Under the pieces are notes generated by a model. It was not told the origin of the DNA, ran no database searches, and saw only the letters and a program-made list of their open reading frames with translations. From Synechococcus sp. BL107 (GTDB taxonomy: Bacteria; Cyanobacteriota; Cyanobacteriia; PCC-6307; Cyanobiaceae): a stretch of DNA of 64,000 bases. Made by a program: the position numbers and the translations under genes. Position 1 is the stretch's first letter. Every line of letters begins with the position of its first letter. Below, one piece after another: positions 44,380-54,312 of this stretch. The stretch covers positions 670,581-734,580 of the forward strand of contig NZ_DS022298.1 in the NCBI RefSeq assembly GCF_000153805.1, given 5' to 3'.

Positions 44380-46587
44380 ATGGCAACGAAATTTCCTTCG
44401 TTCAGCCAGGGTCTGGCCCAGGACCCGACAACCCGCCGTATTTGGTACGGGATCGCCACGGCTCACGACTTCGAGAGCCATGACGGAATGACGGAGGAGC
44501 GGCTTTACCAAAAGCTCTTCTCCACGCATTTCGGCCATCTCGCGATCATCGGCCTGTGGGTTTCGGGAAACCTGTTCCACATCGCCTGGCAGGGCAACTT
44601 CGAGCAGTGGGTCGCCGACCCGCTGCACGTGCGCCCCATCGCTCACGCAATTTGGGATCCCCACTTTGGTCAAGGCGCCATTGACGCCTTTACCCAAGCT
44701 GGTGCTTCCTCCCCAGTGAATATTGCCTACTCAGGCCTTTATCACTGGTTTTACACGATCGGCATGACCACGAATGCCGAGCTGTATCAAGGATCCATCT
44801 TCATGATGATCCTGTCGGCTTGGGCCCTATTCGCTGGTTGGTTGCATCTGCAACCCAAGTTCCGTCCTTCTCTTGCATGGTTCAAAAACGCTGAGTCGCG
44901 TTTGAACCATCACCTCGCTGTTCTCTTTGGATTCAGCTCCATTGCTTGGACCGGTCACCTGGTTCACGTGGCGATCCCTGAGTCCCGTGGTCAGCACGTC
45001 GGTTGGGACAATTTCCTCAGCGTGATGCCTCATCCCGCAGGACTTGGCCCGTTCTTTACCGGCAACTGGGGTGTGTACGCCCAGAACCCTGATTCCATGA
45101 ATCAGGTGTTCGGAAGTGCAGAAGGATCTGGTACTGCGATTTTGACCTTCTTGGGTGGTTTTCACCCTCAAACAGAAGCTCTTTGGCTCACGGATATTGC
45201 CCATCACCATTTGGCGATTGGTTGCTTATTCGTGATTGCCGGTCACATGTACCGCACCAATTTCGGTATCGGTCACTCCATTAAGGAGATCCTCGAGACC
45301 CACAATCCCCCCAAGGGCACTCCTGGGGACTTGGGTGCTGGCCATAAAGGCCTGTACGACACCATCAACAACAGCCTTCACTTCCAGTTGGGCTTGGCCC
45401 TCGCCTCTCTTGGCGTGGTGACCAGTTTGGTGGCGCAGCACATGTACGCGATGCCGTCGTATGCCTTCATCGCGAAGGACTACACAACCTCGGCAGCGCT
45501 CTACACCCACCACCAGTACATCGCCATCGCTTTGATGTGCGGTGCCTTCGCTCACGGTGCGATCTTCTTCATTCGTGATTACGACCCCGAAGCCAACAAG
45601 GACAACGTCCTGGCTCGGATGCTCGAACACAAGGAAGCGATCATTAGCCACTTGAGCTGGGTATCTCTTTTCCTCGGGTTCCATACCTTGGGCCTCTACG
45701 TCCATAACGACGTTGTTGTTGCCTTCGGTACACCTGAGAAGCAGATCCTGGTGGAGCCCGTGTTTGCCCAGTTTGTTCAAGCCGCTTCCGGTAAAGCGAT
45801 CTATGGCTTTGACGTGCTGCTCTCCAATGCTGGAGGCGCTGCTGCCAATGCCAATGCCGCTTACATGGACGGTTGGATGGGGGCAATCAATGGCAACACC
45901 GATGTGTTCCTGCCGATTGGCCCTGGTGACTTCCTTGTGCACCATGCCATCGCTCTTGGTCTCCACACCACAACCCTCATCCTTGTGAAGGGTGCGTTGG
46001 ATGCCCGTGGTTCCAAGCTGATGCCAGACAAGAAAGACTTCGGCTACTCCTTCCCTTGTGATGGCCCTGGCCGTGGCGGTACCTGCGACATCTCAGCTTG
46101 GGATGCGTTCTACCTCGCGGTGTTCTGGGCTTTGAACACGGTGGGTTGGCTCACCTTCTACTGGCACTGGAAGCACCTTGCGATCTGGTCTGGCAACGTT
46201 GCTCAGTTCAACGAGTCCAGCACCTATCTCATGGGTTGGTTCCGCGACTACCTGTGGCTGAATTCCTCCCAGTTGATCAATGGGTATAACCCCTTTGGCA
46301 GCAACAACCTTGCCGTTTGGTCTTGGATGTTCCTGTTCGGTCACCTGGTATGGGCGACAGGTTTCATGTTCCTGATTTCCTGGAGAGGTTATTGGCAGGA
46401 ACTGATTGAGACCATCGTTTGGGCTCATCAGCGCAGCCCTATCGCCAACATGATGGGTTGGCGTGATAAGCCAGTGGCTCTCTCGATTGTCCAGGCAAGG
46501 GTTGTGGGTCTTGCTCACTTCTCGGTTGGTTACGTACTCACCTACGCGGCCTTCCTCATAGCCTCGACCTCAGGCAAGTTCGGTTGA
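44380..46587 (+). CDS. psaB: Photosystem I P700 apoprotein A2
   Basis: PsaB, 735 residues, partner of PsaA in the reaction-centre core. It begins [20 protein letters not shown] and carries the matching FX motif [10 protein letters not shown] followed by [14 protein letters not shown], the quinone-site region, and a plastocyanin/cytochrome-docking lumenal end. Intact and of normal length. It is the last gene of the psaAB operon, followed about 50 bp later by a strong terminator. Confidence 0.98.
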   Translation: MATKFPSFSQGLAQDPTTRRIWYGIATAHDFESHDGMTEERLYQKLFSTHFGHLAIIGLWVSGNLFHIAWQGNFEQWVADPLHVRPIAHAIWDPHFGQGAIDAFTQAGASSPVNIAYSGLYHWFYTIGMTTNAELYQGSIFMMILSAWALFAGWLHLQPKFRPSLAWFKNAESRLNHHLAVLFGFSSIAWTGHLVHVAIPESRGQHVGWDNFLSVMPHPAGLGPFFTGNWGVYAQNPDSMNQVFGSAEGSGTAILTFLGGFHPQTEALWLTDIAHHHLAIGCLFVIAGHMYRTNFGIGHSIKEILETHNPPKGTPGDLGAGHKGLYDTINNSLHFQLGLALASLGVVTSLVAQHMYAMPSYAFIAKDYTTSAALYTHHQYIAIALMCGAFAHGAIFFIRDYDPEANKDNVLARMLEHKEAIISHLSWVSLFLGFHTLGLYVHNDVVVAFGTPEKQILVEPVFAQFVQAASGKAIYGFDVLLSNAGGAAANANAAYMDGWMGAINGNTDVFLPIGPGDFLVHHAIALGLHTTTLILVKGALDARGSKLMPDKKDFGYSFPCDGPGRGGTCDISAWDAFYLAVFWALNTVGWLTFYWHWKHLAIWSGNVAQFNESSTYLMGWFRDYLWLNSSQLINGYNPFGSNNLAVWSWMFLFGHLVWATGFMFLISWRGYWQELIETIVWAHQRSPIANMMGWRDKPVALSIVQARVVGLAHFSVGYVLTYAAFLIASTSGKFG

Positions 46588-46635
46588 TCTATATCAGTTC
46601 AACGGTCTGATTTACGAGTCGTTCCTCGATAACGA

Positions 46636-46667
46636 ACCCGTCCGATTCATCGGGCGGGTCTTTTTTT
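46636..46667 (+). terminator. Intrinsic terminator of psaAB
   Basis: The 10-bp stem ACCCGTCCGA/TCGGGCGGGT (one G-U pair, TTCA loop) is followed by CTTTTTTT, 49 bases after the psaB stop. Confidence 0.93.
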
Positions 46668-46835
46668 GTGCTTGTGATTCCGTTGAAATCTGTCCGCCAA
46701 CTGCCTCTCATCAGTGGTAACTAGCTATCTTGGGAAGAAACACTTTTGTTCCGATCTGATTAGCCAAAAACCGATATCATCTGCGTTGTTCACCACTAAG
46801 ACAACCCTTACGCTCAGTTGTCGTGAAATAATTGG

Positions 46836-47132
46836 TTGTGCGCCGTCGGCATTGATGCGCCGTATTCGATTACAACAAGTGTGCGAAGTGCTTTGGAATC
46901 ACTTCGCGAGTGCGTATCGCGATCTTTTTGCGGAGGCACCGCGTACGACTTTGTTGGCATCGCGTTAATCGATATTGTTGATCGACCGAATAACTATGTG
47001 CATGTCGGCCTCACTGATCGAGCAAGCACGGTCCTAAAAGAATGGCTCACAGCTATGTCCAGCAACTTGGAATTTGATTTATTGAGCTGGTTTCCTTTTG
47101 ATCAAGAGATAGGCCGCTGGAACCACGAATAG
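46836..47132 (+). CDS. Doubtful small hypothetical protein
   Basis: A 98-codon frame starting at TTG, with a reasonable amino-acid mix (TAYDFVGIALIDIVDRPNNY, STVLKEWLTAMSSNLEF). It is the only plausible gene in the 491 bp between psaB and the RND gene, and its last 54 bp overlap the convergent RND pump gene. No homology is recalled and no Shine-Dalgarno is seen, so it may be a non-coding frame or a gene remnant. The 168 bp between the psaB terminator and this frame shows nothing else. Confidence 0.3.
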   Translation: MCAVGIDAPYSITTSVRSALESLRECVSRSFCGGTAYDFVGIALIDIVDRPNNYVHVGLTDRASTVLKEWLTAMSSNLEFDLLSWFPFDQEIGRWNHE

Positions 47133-50100
47133 CGATAGCCAGGTCGACATCAGTAGCCCGCTGAACACGACGGTTCCGATGCTGATACGGCTTGCAGAGC
47201 CACTGCCGCTAGCCATCAGAAGAGGTAGAAATCCCACTAAGGATGTCGTTGCAGTGAGCAGGATTGGCCGCATCCGATTGATGGCAGATTCAAGGATTGC
47301 ATCTTTGATTTTGATCCCTTGAGCAAGTCTTTGATTGGCAAATTCGACAATTAAAATGCCATTTTTAGCGGCCAAGCTGATTAAGACAAGGAGACCCATT
47401 TGCCCATACACATCAAGTGGTAATCCCCTGAGTTTTAATCCGATCAGTGCCCCCATGAGTGCAATTGGCACCGTGAGTAAAATGATGAATGGATCAATGA
47501 AGCTCTCATAAAGTCCTGCCAGTAGTAGATATACAACCAACACTCCCAGGCTGAACAGCATCCAGGTGACGCTCTGGGCTTTTTGTTCTTCTTTTGCAAG
47601 GCCAGTAAAGGCCAGGCCAATATTGTTCCCTCCGATCTGGTCGCCTGTTCGTTTCAATATTTGAATGGCTTGGCCACTACTTATCTTTTGCCCTGGTACA
47701 GCAGTAATTCGAATGGCACGATTTAGACCGTAATGGCTAATGCTGTTGGCACCTTCTTCACGGGTTAATTGAGCAACGGATGCAACTGAGATCAGCTCTC
47801 CTTGGCGATTCCGCACCATCAAGTTGCTGAGATCAGCTGGACTATTGCGTTCGTCTCCTTCTAATTGAACGTAAATACTTCGAACACGTCCACCTTCATA
47901 GGTGTCGTTCACATAGCGGCCCCCGATAGCGGTGCCGATTTCACGCAATGTGGCCCCATAGTCCAGATCAAGGGCAGCGGTTAAGTCGCGGTCAAGCTCA
48001 AGCCGCCAGCGTGGCGATGACGCATCAAATCGAGTACCAATCCGTTCAAACCGACCACTGGCTTGCGCTGTAGCGATGAATCGTTGAGCCACCGCTTCAA
48101 ATTCCGGAAGACTCAGCTGACCACCGCTGCGATCCAACAACTCCACCACCAAGCCCGATTCGCTGTTGAATCCGCGAACGGTGGGAGGCGTCGTCACGAT
48201 CACGCGAGCGGAGGAGATCTGGCTTCGAATCGCCTGCGAAAGGCGACGTTGAATCGCTGCACTGCTTTGGTTGGGCTGGTTTCGCTCCTGGATGGGGGCT
48301 AAACGCAAGTAGAAGGAGCCACGGTCTTCGCCGCTTTGTCCAAATGAATTTCCTGCGTAAAAGTTTCCGGTTCTGATCAGGGGATCTTTGGCAACGATGG
48401 TTCGGATTTGGTCCATCACCTTCACCGTGCGTTCCAGGCTCGCTCCCTCGGGCAGCGTGAAGTAGCCGCGGATTTGGCCTTGATCTTCATTGGGGATAAA
48501 CGACGTGGGAATCGTGGCTAATCCCGCAGCGGTGCCGATCAAGCCAATCGCGACGAAGACAGCGAGAAGTTGGCTGCGTTTCAACCAGTGCCTTAGAAGT
48601 CGTTCGTACAGCGTTTGCAGGCGCGCCATCCCGCGCTGCAACCCCGCGCTAATACGTTGGATCGGGTTTGGCAGTCCTCCGCTCCATGTCCCCAGAACTC
48701 TCGCCGTTGCCATCGGCGTGAATGACAGCGCGTTGAGGGTGGAAAACAAAATGGCCCCGCCAATGGCCAAGGCGATCGGTTGATAAAGCCGGCCAATTGA
48801 TCCTGGGATGAGAAGCACTGGAATAAACACGGCCGCCAGAACGAGTGACGTGGCGACCACTGCGCTGGCAAGCTCGGCCATGGCATGTTCTGCCGCTTGC
48901 TGCGGGGCCTCGCCCCGTTCGATGCGGCTTGCGATGTCTTCCGTGACGACAATCGCGTCGTCGACCACGATGCCGGTGGCCAGCACAAGGCCGAACAGGA
49001 TCAAACTGTTGAGTTCCGATCCGCTGAGTCGGACCACAACCAGGCTGCCCACCAAAGCAACCGGAACGGCAATCCCTGGAATCATCGCTAGACGCCAGCG
49101 TCCAAGAAACAACACCAGAACGAGCAACACCAGAATCACGGCGTCGCGCAAGGTGCTGAGCGTGCGGTCGAGGTTGTCCTGCACCGTGTCAGCCACGTCC
49201 ACGATCAGCGACAGTTCCACACCCGGTGGAAAGTTCGATTCCAATTGTTGGAGTTGATCTTTGATCGATCGACTCACCTGCAGAGCGTTGGCTCCGTCCC
49301 GCTGATAAAGACCGACAGCAACCGAACGTTCGCCCTGGAGATTCATGGCGGTCCGGCCATAGCTTTTCTGTCCCAGCACCACCCGACCGACATCTTTGAG
49401 TCGGAGTAGTCCTCCGTTGTCGAATCGACGCAGCACGAGATTCTCAAAGTCGTCTTGGCTGCGAAGGCGTCCTTCTGCTTCGACGGGAAGGCTGATCAGT
49501 TGTCCAGTTGGTGCCGGTGATGCACCGATGCTTCCAATCGCTGCCAGGACATTTTGTTCCGCGAGTGCCTGAGTCACGTCTGTGACAGTCAGCTTCGCTT
49601 GCTCCAATCGCTGGGGATCTAACCAAATCCGAAACGACAGCTCACTCCCGCCGAAGACAACGACATCCCCGACCCCCGGCGTAGTGAGGAGAGATTCCCT
49701 CAGTGATTGATCAAGCCATCCCGTGAGGAATGTTGGTACGTATTGATCCGGCGGATGACTAAATCCCAGGATCATGAGTAAGTCGTTCGATGAGCGTCGA
49801 ACCTGTAGGCCTTGTCGACCAACAGCCGTTGGTAAACGGCGTGTCGCCAGGCTCACTTCGTTTTGAACCTTGATCGCATTCAGCTCGGGATCCCCGGAGC
49901 TGAACCGCAGGCTGATACTTGCGCCGCCTTGCCGGCTGGTGGAGCTGATGCTTTCAACTCCTTCAAGACCATTGAGCTGCTGCTCTAAGACAGCCGTAAC
50001 GCTTTGCTCAACGACGTCTGGGGAGGCCGCAGGGAAGCTTGCGCTCACGCTCACCCTTGTCGGCGCAAGTTGAGGAAGATCCTCGAGGCCAAGTCCCAGC

Positions 50101-50189
50101 AAGGAGGTCAGCCCAGCCAAAAGAATGAGCAGGCTGCACACCACCGTGAAAACGGGGCGCCGCAGGAAGGGCTGAGAGATCGACCGCAT
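47079..50189 (-). CDS. RND-family efflux pump, inner-membrane component (AcrB-like)
   Basis: A 1036-residue resistance-nodulation-division transporter of the HAE1/AcrB type. Twelve membrane helices and two large periplasmic loops are expected. Proton-relay aspartates are present in LATGIVVDDAIVV (helix 4), and other family motifs are GVGDVVVFGG and LVLISLAAKNGILIVEFANQ. Such pumps export toxic compounds with a membrane-fusion protein and an outer-membrane channel; neither gene is adjacent here, so partners are encoded elsewhere. It starts MRSISQPFLRRPVF at ATG 50189. It follows psaL on the same strand beyond a terminator. Confidence 0.92.
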   Translation of the reverse strand: MRSISQPFLRRPVFTVVCSLLILLAGLTSLLGLGLEDLPQLAPTRVSVSASFPAASPDVVEQSVTAVLEQQLNGLEGVESISSTSRQGGASISLRFSSGDPELNAIKVQNEVSLATRRLPTAVGRQGLQVRRSSNDLLMILGFSHPPDQYVPTFLTGWLDQSLRESLLTTPGVGDVVVFGGSELSFRIWLDPQRLEQAKLTVTDVTQALAEQNVLAAIGSIGASPAPTGQLISLPVEAEGRLRSQDDFENLVLRRFDNGGLLRLKDVGRVVLGQKSYGRTAMNLQGERSVAVGLYQRDGANALQVSRSIKDQLQQLESNFPPGVELSLIVDVADTVQDNLDRTLSTLRDAVILVLLVLVLFLGRWRLAMIPGIAVPVALVGSLVVVRLSGSELNSLILFGLVLATGIVVDDAIVVTEDIASRIERGEAPQQAAEHAMAELASAVVATSLVLAAVFIPVLLIPGSIGRLYQPIALAIGGAILFSTLNALSFTPMATARVLGTWSGGLPNPIQRISAGLQRGMARLQTLYERLLRHWLKRSQLLAVFVAIGLIGTAAGLATIPTSFIPNEDQGQIRGYFTLPEGASLERTVKVMDQIRTIVAKDPLIRTGNFYAGNSFGQSGEDRGSFYLRLAPIQERNQPNQSSAAIQRRLSQAIRSQISSARVIVTTPPTVRGFNSESGLVVELLDRSGGQLSLPEFEAVAQRFIATAQASGRFERIGTRFDASSPRWRLELDRDLTAALDLDYGATLREIGTAIGGRYVNDTYEGGRVRSIYVQLEGDERNSPADLSNLMVRNRQGELISVASVAQLTREEGANSISHYGLNRAIRITAVPGQKISSGQAIQILKRTGDQIGGNNIGLAFTGLAKEEQKAQSVTWMLFSLGVLVVYLLLAGLYESFIDPFIILLTVPIALMGALIGLKLRGLPLDVYGQMGLLVLISLAAKNGILIVEFANQRLAQGIKIKDAILESAINRMRPILLTATTSLVGFLPLLMASGSGSASRISIGTVVFSGLLMSTWLSLFVVPAAYLLIKRKPAQ

Positions 50190-50226
50190 CCTGGACGATT
50201 CAGAGATGGAGAGGACCTTTCAATGA

Positions 50227-50264
50227 AAACCCCCCGAAAAGCATCATGTGCATTTCAGGGGGTT
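50227..50264 (-). terminator. Probable terminator of psaL
   Basis: On the minus strand, about 33 bases after the psaL stop, a long imperfect stem (CCCCCTGAAATGCA pairing with TGCTTTTCGGGGG around a short loop) is followed by GTTTTCATT. It separates psaL from the RND pump gene. Confidence 0.75.
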
Positions 50265-50296
50265 GAGTTTATGAAATGGTTGAGAGATGGGTGGCG

Positions 50297-50788
50297 TTAA
50301 CCAACACTCCAAACGCCAGCAGCGATGTTGAACAAGTCTTGAACATGAACCGTGCTGCACAGGAACCATGCAAAGACGGCTCCACCGCATCCGCCTAGCC
50401 AAAAACCACTGGTGAAGTCTGCCCAACCTGTCCGGGTGAACAGATCAGACGGAGGGTTGTTGACAGTGACGTCTGAGGGCGGAATGTGGGGCTGTTTCCC
50501 GGGCTGGTTGTAGAGCAGGAACAGCAGGGTGAGGATATGAACGGCTCCAATGGCCGCTAAAACACCGGCGGTGTCTTGGAATTCCGTCGCCCGAAGCGGG
50601 CCACAGATTGTGAAGGGGCCGTAGAGCAAGTAACCAAAAGCAGCACCTGTTTCGAGGCCGCGGAAATTTGGTGAAATTCCTTCGCGGTACAAGGGCAGGT
50701 TGTTGATCAGGCCTTTGATGAAATAGCCGCTGTTAACCGGTGTGGCGAGATTGCCGACACAGGGATCAGAGGCAGGAGTGACAGTCAT
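50297..50788 (-). CDS. psaL: Photosystem I reaction centre subunit XI
   Basis: PsaL, 163 residues, the membrane subunit that holds photosystem I trimers together. It has two to three membrane helices, a conserved N-terminal region [38 protein letters not shown] and the end [15 protein letters not shown]. It starts at ATG 50788 ([14 protein letters not shown]). psaI precedes it with a 42-bp gap on the same strand, a common cyanobacterial pair. Confidence 0.97.
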   Translation of the reverse strand: MTVTPASDPCVGNLATPVNSGYFIKGLINNLPLYREGISPNFRGLETGAAFGYLLYGPFTICGPLRATEFQDTAGVLAAIGAVHILTLLFLLYNQPGKQPHIPPSDVTVNNPPSDLFTRTGWADFTSGFWLGGCGGAVFAWFLCSTVHVQDLFNIAAGVWSVG

Positions 50789-50830
50789 TGAAACGAATGC
50801 TGAGGGTTTGGGGCGATCCGCAACCTGCGG

Positions 50831-50947
50831 TCACTCGGCAGCGGTGATCACTCGACCAACGAGGACGATGAACACTGCGGGAAAAACGATTCCGGTCATG
50901 GGCACGAAAATCGCAGGCAGCCAGGCAGCAGCGAATTCTCCAGTCAT
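50831..50947 (-). CDS. psaI: Photosystem I reaction centre subunit VIII
   Basis: PsaI, a 38-residue single-helix subunit (MTGEFAAAWLPAIFVPMTGI at the start, ending GRVITAAE) that stabilises PsaL and trimer formation. The proline-rich helix beginning and length match the family. The open frame extends upstream to 51031, but ATG 50947 gives the family N-terminus. It leads the psaI-psaL pair; the promoter is in the 89 bp before the divergent HEAT-repeat gene. Confidence 0.93.
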   Translation of the reverse strand: MTGEFAAAWLPAIFVPMTGIVFPAVFIVLVGRVITAAE

Positions 50948-51036
50948 GTCGAGGCCAAAAGCTTCGCGTTTACTGTATAGATCACCGATCGAACGGCTTC
51001 TCTTTAGCCGTAACGGCGACATAAAAGTCAATCCAA

Positions 51037-51501
51037 ATGCAGAACGTTCTCGTCCCTGGTGCTGTTGGTTTGCTCGCGGTTTTTCTTTGGCTGCAACGGA
51101 AGCCGGTCAAGCCAATGCTGTCCAGCACTGACGCCAGCGCCGTTGCTCAGCTCAATCGCACGCAGCTTGAACTGGTCATTGAAACCGAGCAGAGCTCAAA
51201 AACAAAAGGCGATGAATTGTCTGATTGGACGCCTCCAGTCACCGTTCAAGAGACCATCAGCCTTCAACAAGCCTTGCGTTTTGGGATGAATGCTGGCCCA
51301 GAGGAGCGGCTTTTGGCCGTGCGTCAGGCCGCACGTTGGGGGCATCGATCTGTCCTTCCGCTGTTGCGCCGAGCCTTGCGCGACTGTGACCCGCGGGTTG
51401 TGGAAGCAGCGGCTCTGGCCATGGAACCTTTCCGCTCCTCACCACACCGCAAGGTGACTCAGGCGTCCCGTCCGCCCCGCAACGTTTCACGGATGCGGTA
51501 G
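51037..51501 (+). CDS. HEAT-repeat-like small membrane-anchored protein
   Basis: A 154-residue protein with an N-terminal membrane anchor (VLVPGAVGLLAVFLWLQ). Its C-terminal half resembles HEAT-like repeats (GPEERLLAVRQAARWGHRSV and LPLLRRALRDCDPRVVEAAA), which usually bind other proteins. Possibly related to phycobilisome lyase-type or assembly HEAT proteins, but no specific function can be assigned. It is divergent from psaI and convergent with the glycosyltransferase, overlapping it by 43 bp. Confidence 0.7.
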   Translation: MQNVLVPGAVGLLAVFLWLQRKPVKPMLSSTDASAVAQLNRTQLELVIETEQSSKTKGDELSDWTPPVTVQETISLQQALRFGMNAGPEERLLAVRQAARWGHRSVLPLLRRALRDCDPRVVEAAALAMEPFRSSPHRKVTQASRPPRNVSRMR

Positions 51502-52421
51502 ATCGGTCGATCCTGACTTTCGTGATACGTCCTGATTTGAAGTTCGCCTAAGAGTCCGAAGCAGAACAGTTGGATGCCCGCCAGTCCAAGCACTACAGCA
51601 AGGGTGAGTAAAGGCCTGTTGGCGATATCACCCCCCATCAGTTTCACCGCCAGCAGATAGCTGCTGGCCACGAGGCTCAACAGGATGGCAATCAGCCCAC
51701 CGAAGCCAAAGACGTACATCGGCCGGGTTAGGAAACGCTTCATGAACCACACCGTGAGCAGATCCATCAGCACGCGGAAGGTGCGGTCGATGCCGTACTT
51801 GCTGCTGCCGAACTGACGGGCTCGGTGGTTCACTTTCACTTCCGTGATACGAGCACCCTCGATGAAGGCCAGGGCTGGCAGAAATCGGTGCAGTTCCCCA
51901 TAGAGACGCATGTCGGAGAGCACGTCCCGGCTGTAGGCCTTGAGTGAACAGCCGTAGTCATGCAGGCGCACCCCCGTGACACGCCCGATCAGACGATTGG
52001 CGATCTTGGAGGGGAGCTTGCGTTGCAATGCGGCGTCCTGGCGTTGGTGCCTCCAACCGCTGACAAGGTCGTATCCCTCACGCAGTTTGGCCAGCAGCAT
52101 CGGGATGTCGGCTGGATCGTTTTGTAGGTCGCCGTCCAGGCTCACGATCACCTCTCCCTGGGCCACATCAAAGCCAGCGGCCATGGCGGCGGTTTGTCCG
52201 TAGTTTTTACGGAGCACCACCCCGACGAGCTCAGGGATGTCTCGGCTTAAGCGCTCGAGCACCTCGGCAGTGCGGTCACTGGAGCCGTCATTCACCAGGA
52301 CAAGTTCGAAGCGTTCGCCGCTCGGACGGAGCGCCGCCAGCAGTTGCTCTACGAGGTGAGGCAAGCTTTCCTCTTCGTTGTAGAGGGGCACCACCACCGA
52401 TAGGTCTAGGGGTGCACTCAT
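51459..52421 (-). CDS. Family 2 glycosyltransferase, polyprenyl-phosphate type
   Basis: A 320-residue membrane glycosyltransferase. The GT-A domain has VVVPLYNEEESLPHLVEQLL, VNDGSSDRTAEVLERL and the DGDLQNDP metal-binding motif, with DYGCSLKAYSRDVL and an acceptor region later. Two C-terminal membrane helices (around VFGFGGLIAILLSLVASSYL and VLGLAGIQLFCFGLLGEL) are like those of GtrB and dolichol-phosphate mannose synthases. It would load a sugar onto polyprenyl phosphate for cell-surface glycans. The sugar is unknown. It starts at ATG 52421; the NlpC/P60 gene lies 71 bp upstream. Confidence 0.88.
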   Translation of the reverse strand: MSAPLDLSVVVPLYNEEESLPHLVEQLLAALRPSGERFELVLVNDGSSDRTAEVLERLSRDIPELVGVVLRKNYGQTAAMAAGFDVAQGEVIVSLDGDLQNDPADIPMLLAKLREGYDLVSGWRHQRQDAALQRKLPSKIANRLIGRVTGVRLHDYGCSLKAYSRDVLSDMRLYGELHRFLPALAFIEGARITEVKVNHRARQFGSSKYGIDRTFRVLMDLLTVWFMKRFLTRPMYVFGFGGLIAILLSLVASSYLLAVKLMGGDIANRPLLTLAVVLGLAGIQLFCFGLLGELQIRTYHESQDRPIYRIRETLRGGRDA

Positions 52422-52492
52422 GCCGGTTGCCTTGTTGGAGATTTCAACTTAATCGGCGACTCCCGTGGATTTTGTGGGGATCCGAGCTGGTT

Positions 52493-53221
52493 TTAAGCCC
52501 AAGCCTTGCCGTCATGGCAGCGCAAGACCCGTCCAGCCCCCCGAAGTTCGGCTCTGTAATGGCATGCCACTGGGTGCTTGTCCTGGGGGTGAAGGCTGTC
52601 GATACCAATGCCATTGCGGCCATGCTCTCGTCCAGAGCTATGGCGGTAGCGACCACCGCCAAGATGCAGTCCCACGTGGGTGCAGCGCTGGCGGCTGCCA
52701 AAAAAAATGAGATCCCCCGGTCGCAGCAAGTGGCACGATCCAGGCGTCACGGCAATGGGTTGGCAGAACTGCTCCTGTTGATAGGCGTCGCGTGGGATCC
52801 AGATCTGTTGGCTTGCGAACGCCATTTGCATCAGACCTGAACAGTCCATATTTGGTTCAGTGGTGCCACCCCACAAATAGGAATTGGGCTGTTGTTGAAC
52901 GCGCTCGCTCCAGGCCAAAATGTCTGGTAAGCGTTGTTCAATCTCGGCTGCTGTGAGCAGCCTTGGTTGCCACGCTCCTCGCAGTTCTGCCTTGCCGATA
53001 ACGGCCCCCTGATCAATCCAGCACTGGTATCCATCCTCGAGAAGCATCACCTGAAGGCGTGAAGCAACGATCTTGAGGATGCGAAAACTCCTCCCTGCAT
53101 TGGCTTGGGTTGCTAAACCAGCTCCTGTGGCACGGGAATAACCATTCACATTTGATCGCAGGCGCCAACAGCTCTGGGTTTCCAGCAAGTCCGGAGCCAA
53201 AAGAGTGCCTAACGTCGCCAT
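52493..53221 (-). CDS. NlpC/P60 family peptidase with SH3-like N-terminus
   Basis: A 242-residue NlpC/P60 protein. The N-terminal half is SH3b-like (VNGYSRATGAGLATQANAGR, ASRLQVMLLEDGYQCWID), and the catalytic part has the cysteine in EPNMDCSGLMQMAF, a histidine in THVGLHLGGGRY and a third polar residue HSSG. These enzymes cut gamma-D-glutamyl-diaminopimelate links in peptidoglycan. No signal peptide is obvious, so export is unclear. It is divergent from the serine hydrolase gene with only 17 bp between start codons, so the promoters must overlap coding DNA or one start is later. Confidence 0.88.
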   Translation of the reverse strand: MATLGTLLAPDLLETQSCWRLRSNVNGYSRATGAGLATQANAGRSFRILKIVASRLQVMLLEDGYQCWIDQGAVIGKAELRGAWQPRLLTAAEIEQRLPDILAWSERVQQQPNSYLWGGTTEPNMDCSGLMQMAFASQQIWIPRDAYQQEQFCQPIAVTPGSCHLLRPGDLIFFGSRQRCTHVGLHLGGGRYRHSSGREHGRNGIGIDSLHPQDKHPVACHYRAELRGAGRVLRCHDGKAWA

Positions 53222-53238
53222 GGCCAGTTGCTCTTGCT

Positions 53239-54132
53239 ATGGCGTTCTACCGTTTCGATCCCGCCATGGCTTTACGCCTGGAATCCGTGCTGGATGAACT
53301 GGATGCGCAAGGTCGCCCAGGACTCCGCAACAGCTTGGGGTTGACCTGGATTCGCTATGCGGATGCGAATCCAGAGGCCGGTGATGGATTGGGGGTGTCA
53401 TGGAATCACCAGAAGCCCATCTATCCCGCCAGCGTGGTGAAGTTGTTTTATGCCGTGGCGGCGGAGCAGTGGTTGCAGCGCGATCTCATTCCCGATAACG
53501 ATGAATTGGAACGGGCCCTACGGGAGATGATCGCCGATTCCAGCAACGATGCCACGGGTCTGGTGTTGGATTTACTCACTGGAACCACCAGTGGTCCGAT
53601 GCTCCATGGGGAGGGTTGGCTGATGTGGCAGCGACAGCGGCATCTGGTGAATGAATGGTTAGAAACGTTGGTGTGGCCTGAGCTGGAACTGGTGAACTGT
53701 TGCCAGAAAACGTGGGGAGATGGGCCCTTTGGTCGCGAAAAAGCGTTTTATGGACACGACAACGCCAATCGCAATGCCTTAACGACTGCGGGAACTGCTC
53801 GCATGTTGGAGGCGGTCATGACCGGGGCGGTGGTGTCCCCTCCTGCTTGTCGTCGCTTACGGGCTCTGTTGCAACGCTCCCTCGATCCGGACCAGCGCCG
53901 CGCCGATCCCGAGAATCAGGTGGATGGATTTCTGGGTGAAGGCTTGCCTGATGGAGTGAAGCTTTGGAGTAAGGCGGGTTGGATGAGTCAAGCTCGCCAT
54001 GACGCGGCCTGGTGGCAGGTGCCGGATCAACCGCCGATGTTGCTAGTGGTGTTCAGCTCAGGGCCAGACCATGCCAAAGACGAGCAGTTGCTTCCAGCCC
54101 TGGCCAGCGCCTTGTCGGCTTTTTCGGGCTAA
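53239..54132 (+). CDS. Serine hydrolase (class A beta-lactamase-like fold)
   Basis: A 297-residue protein of the beta-lactamase/DD-peptidase superfamily. The active-site SxxK is SVVK in IYPASVVKLFYAVA, the SxN is in IADSSNDATGLVL, and a KAG triad (KLWSKAGWMSQ) stands in place of KTG. No signal peptide is evident at ATG 53239, unlike typical lactamases, so a cytoplasmic or unusual location is possible. Substrate unknown. A GAGGTC/GACCTC hairpin lies 20 bp after its stop. The open frame extends upstream into the divergent NlpC gene, which is not credible coding. Confidence 0.85.
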   Translation: MAFYRFDPAMALRLESVLDELDAQGRPGLRNSLGLTWIRYADANPEAGDGLGVSWNHQKPIYPASVVKLFYAVAAEQWLQRDLIPDNDELERALREMIADSSNDATGLVLDLLTGTTSGPMLHGEGWLMWQRQRHLVNEWLETLVWPELELVNCCQKTWGDGPFGREKAFYGHDNANRNALTTAGTARMLEAVMTGAVVSPPACRRLRALLQRSLDPDQRRADPENQVDGFLGEGLPDGVKLWSKAGWMSQARHDAAWWQVPDQPPMLLVVFSSGPDHAKDEQLLPALASALSAFSG

Positions 54133-54185
54133 AGGCTGACGTGAGGACTTGGGAGGTCATTCGACCTCTTGAATCACTCTTGGAA

Positions 54186-54274
54186 CGGAGAGGGAGGGAT
54201 TCGAACCCTCGACAAGCGTTGCCGCCTGTAACTCCTTAGCAGGGAGCCGCTTTCAACCACTCAGCCACCTCTCC
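54186..54274 (-). tRNA. tRNA-Ser (anticodon GCT)
   Basis: A class II tRNA folds on the minus strand: acceptor GGAGAGG/CCTCTCC, anticodon stem CTCCC/GGAG region with loop CTGCTAA, a long variable arm typical of serine tRNA (about TACAGGCGGCAACGCTTGTC), T-arm GAGGG-TTCGAAT-CCCTC and discriminator G. Anticodon GCT reads AGC and AGT. CCA is not encoded. Confidence 0.95.
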
Positions 54275-54312
54275 AGGGGGCAGATTGATCCTATCAAGTG
54301 CTGGGCAATTGG

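Noticed and set aside
46714..46968. An 84-codon plus-strand frame after psaB
   Set aside because: GTG start, irregular composition, overlaps a slightly better frame at 46836; no support.
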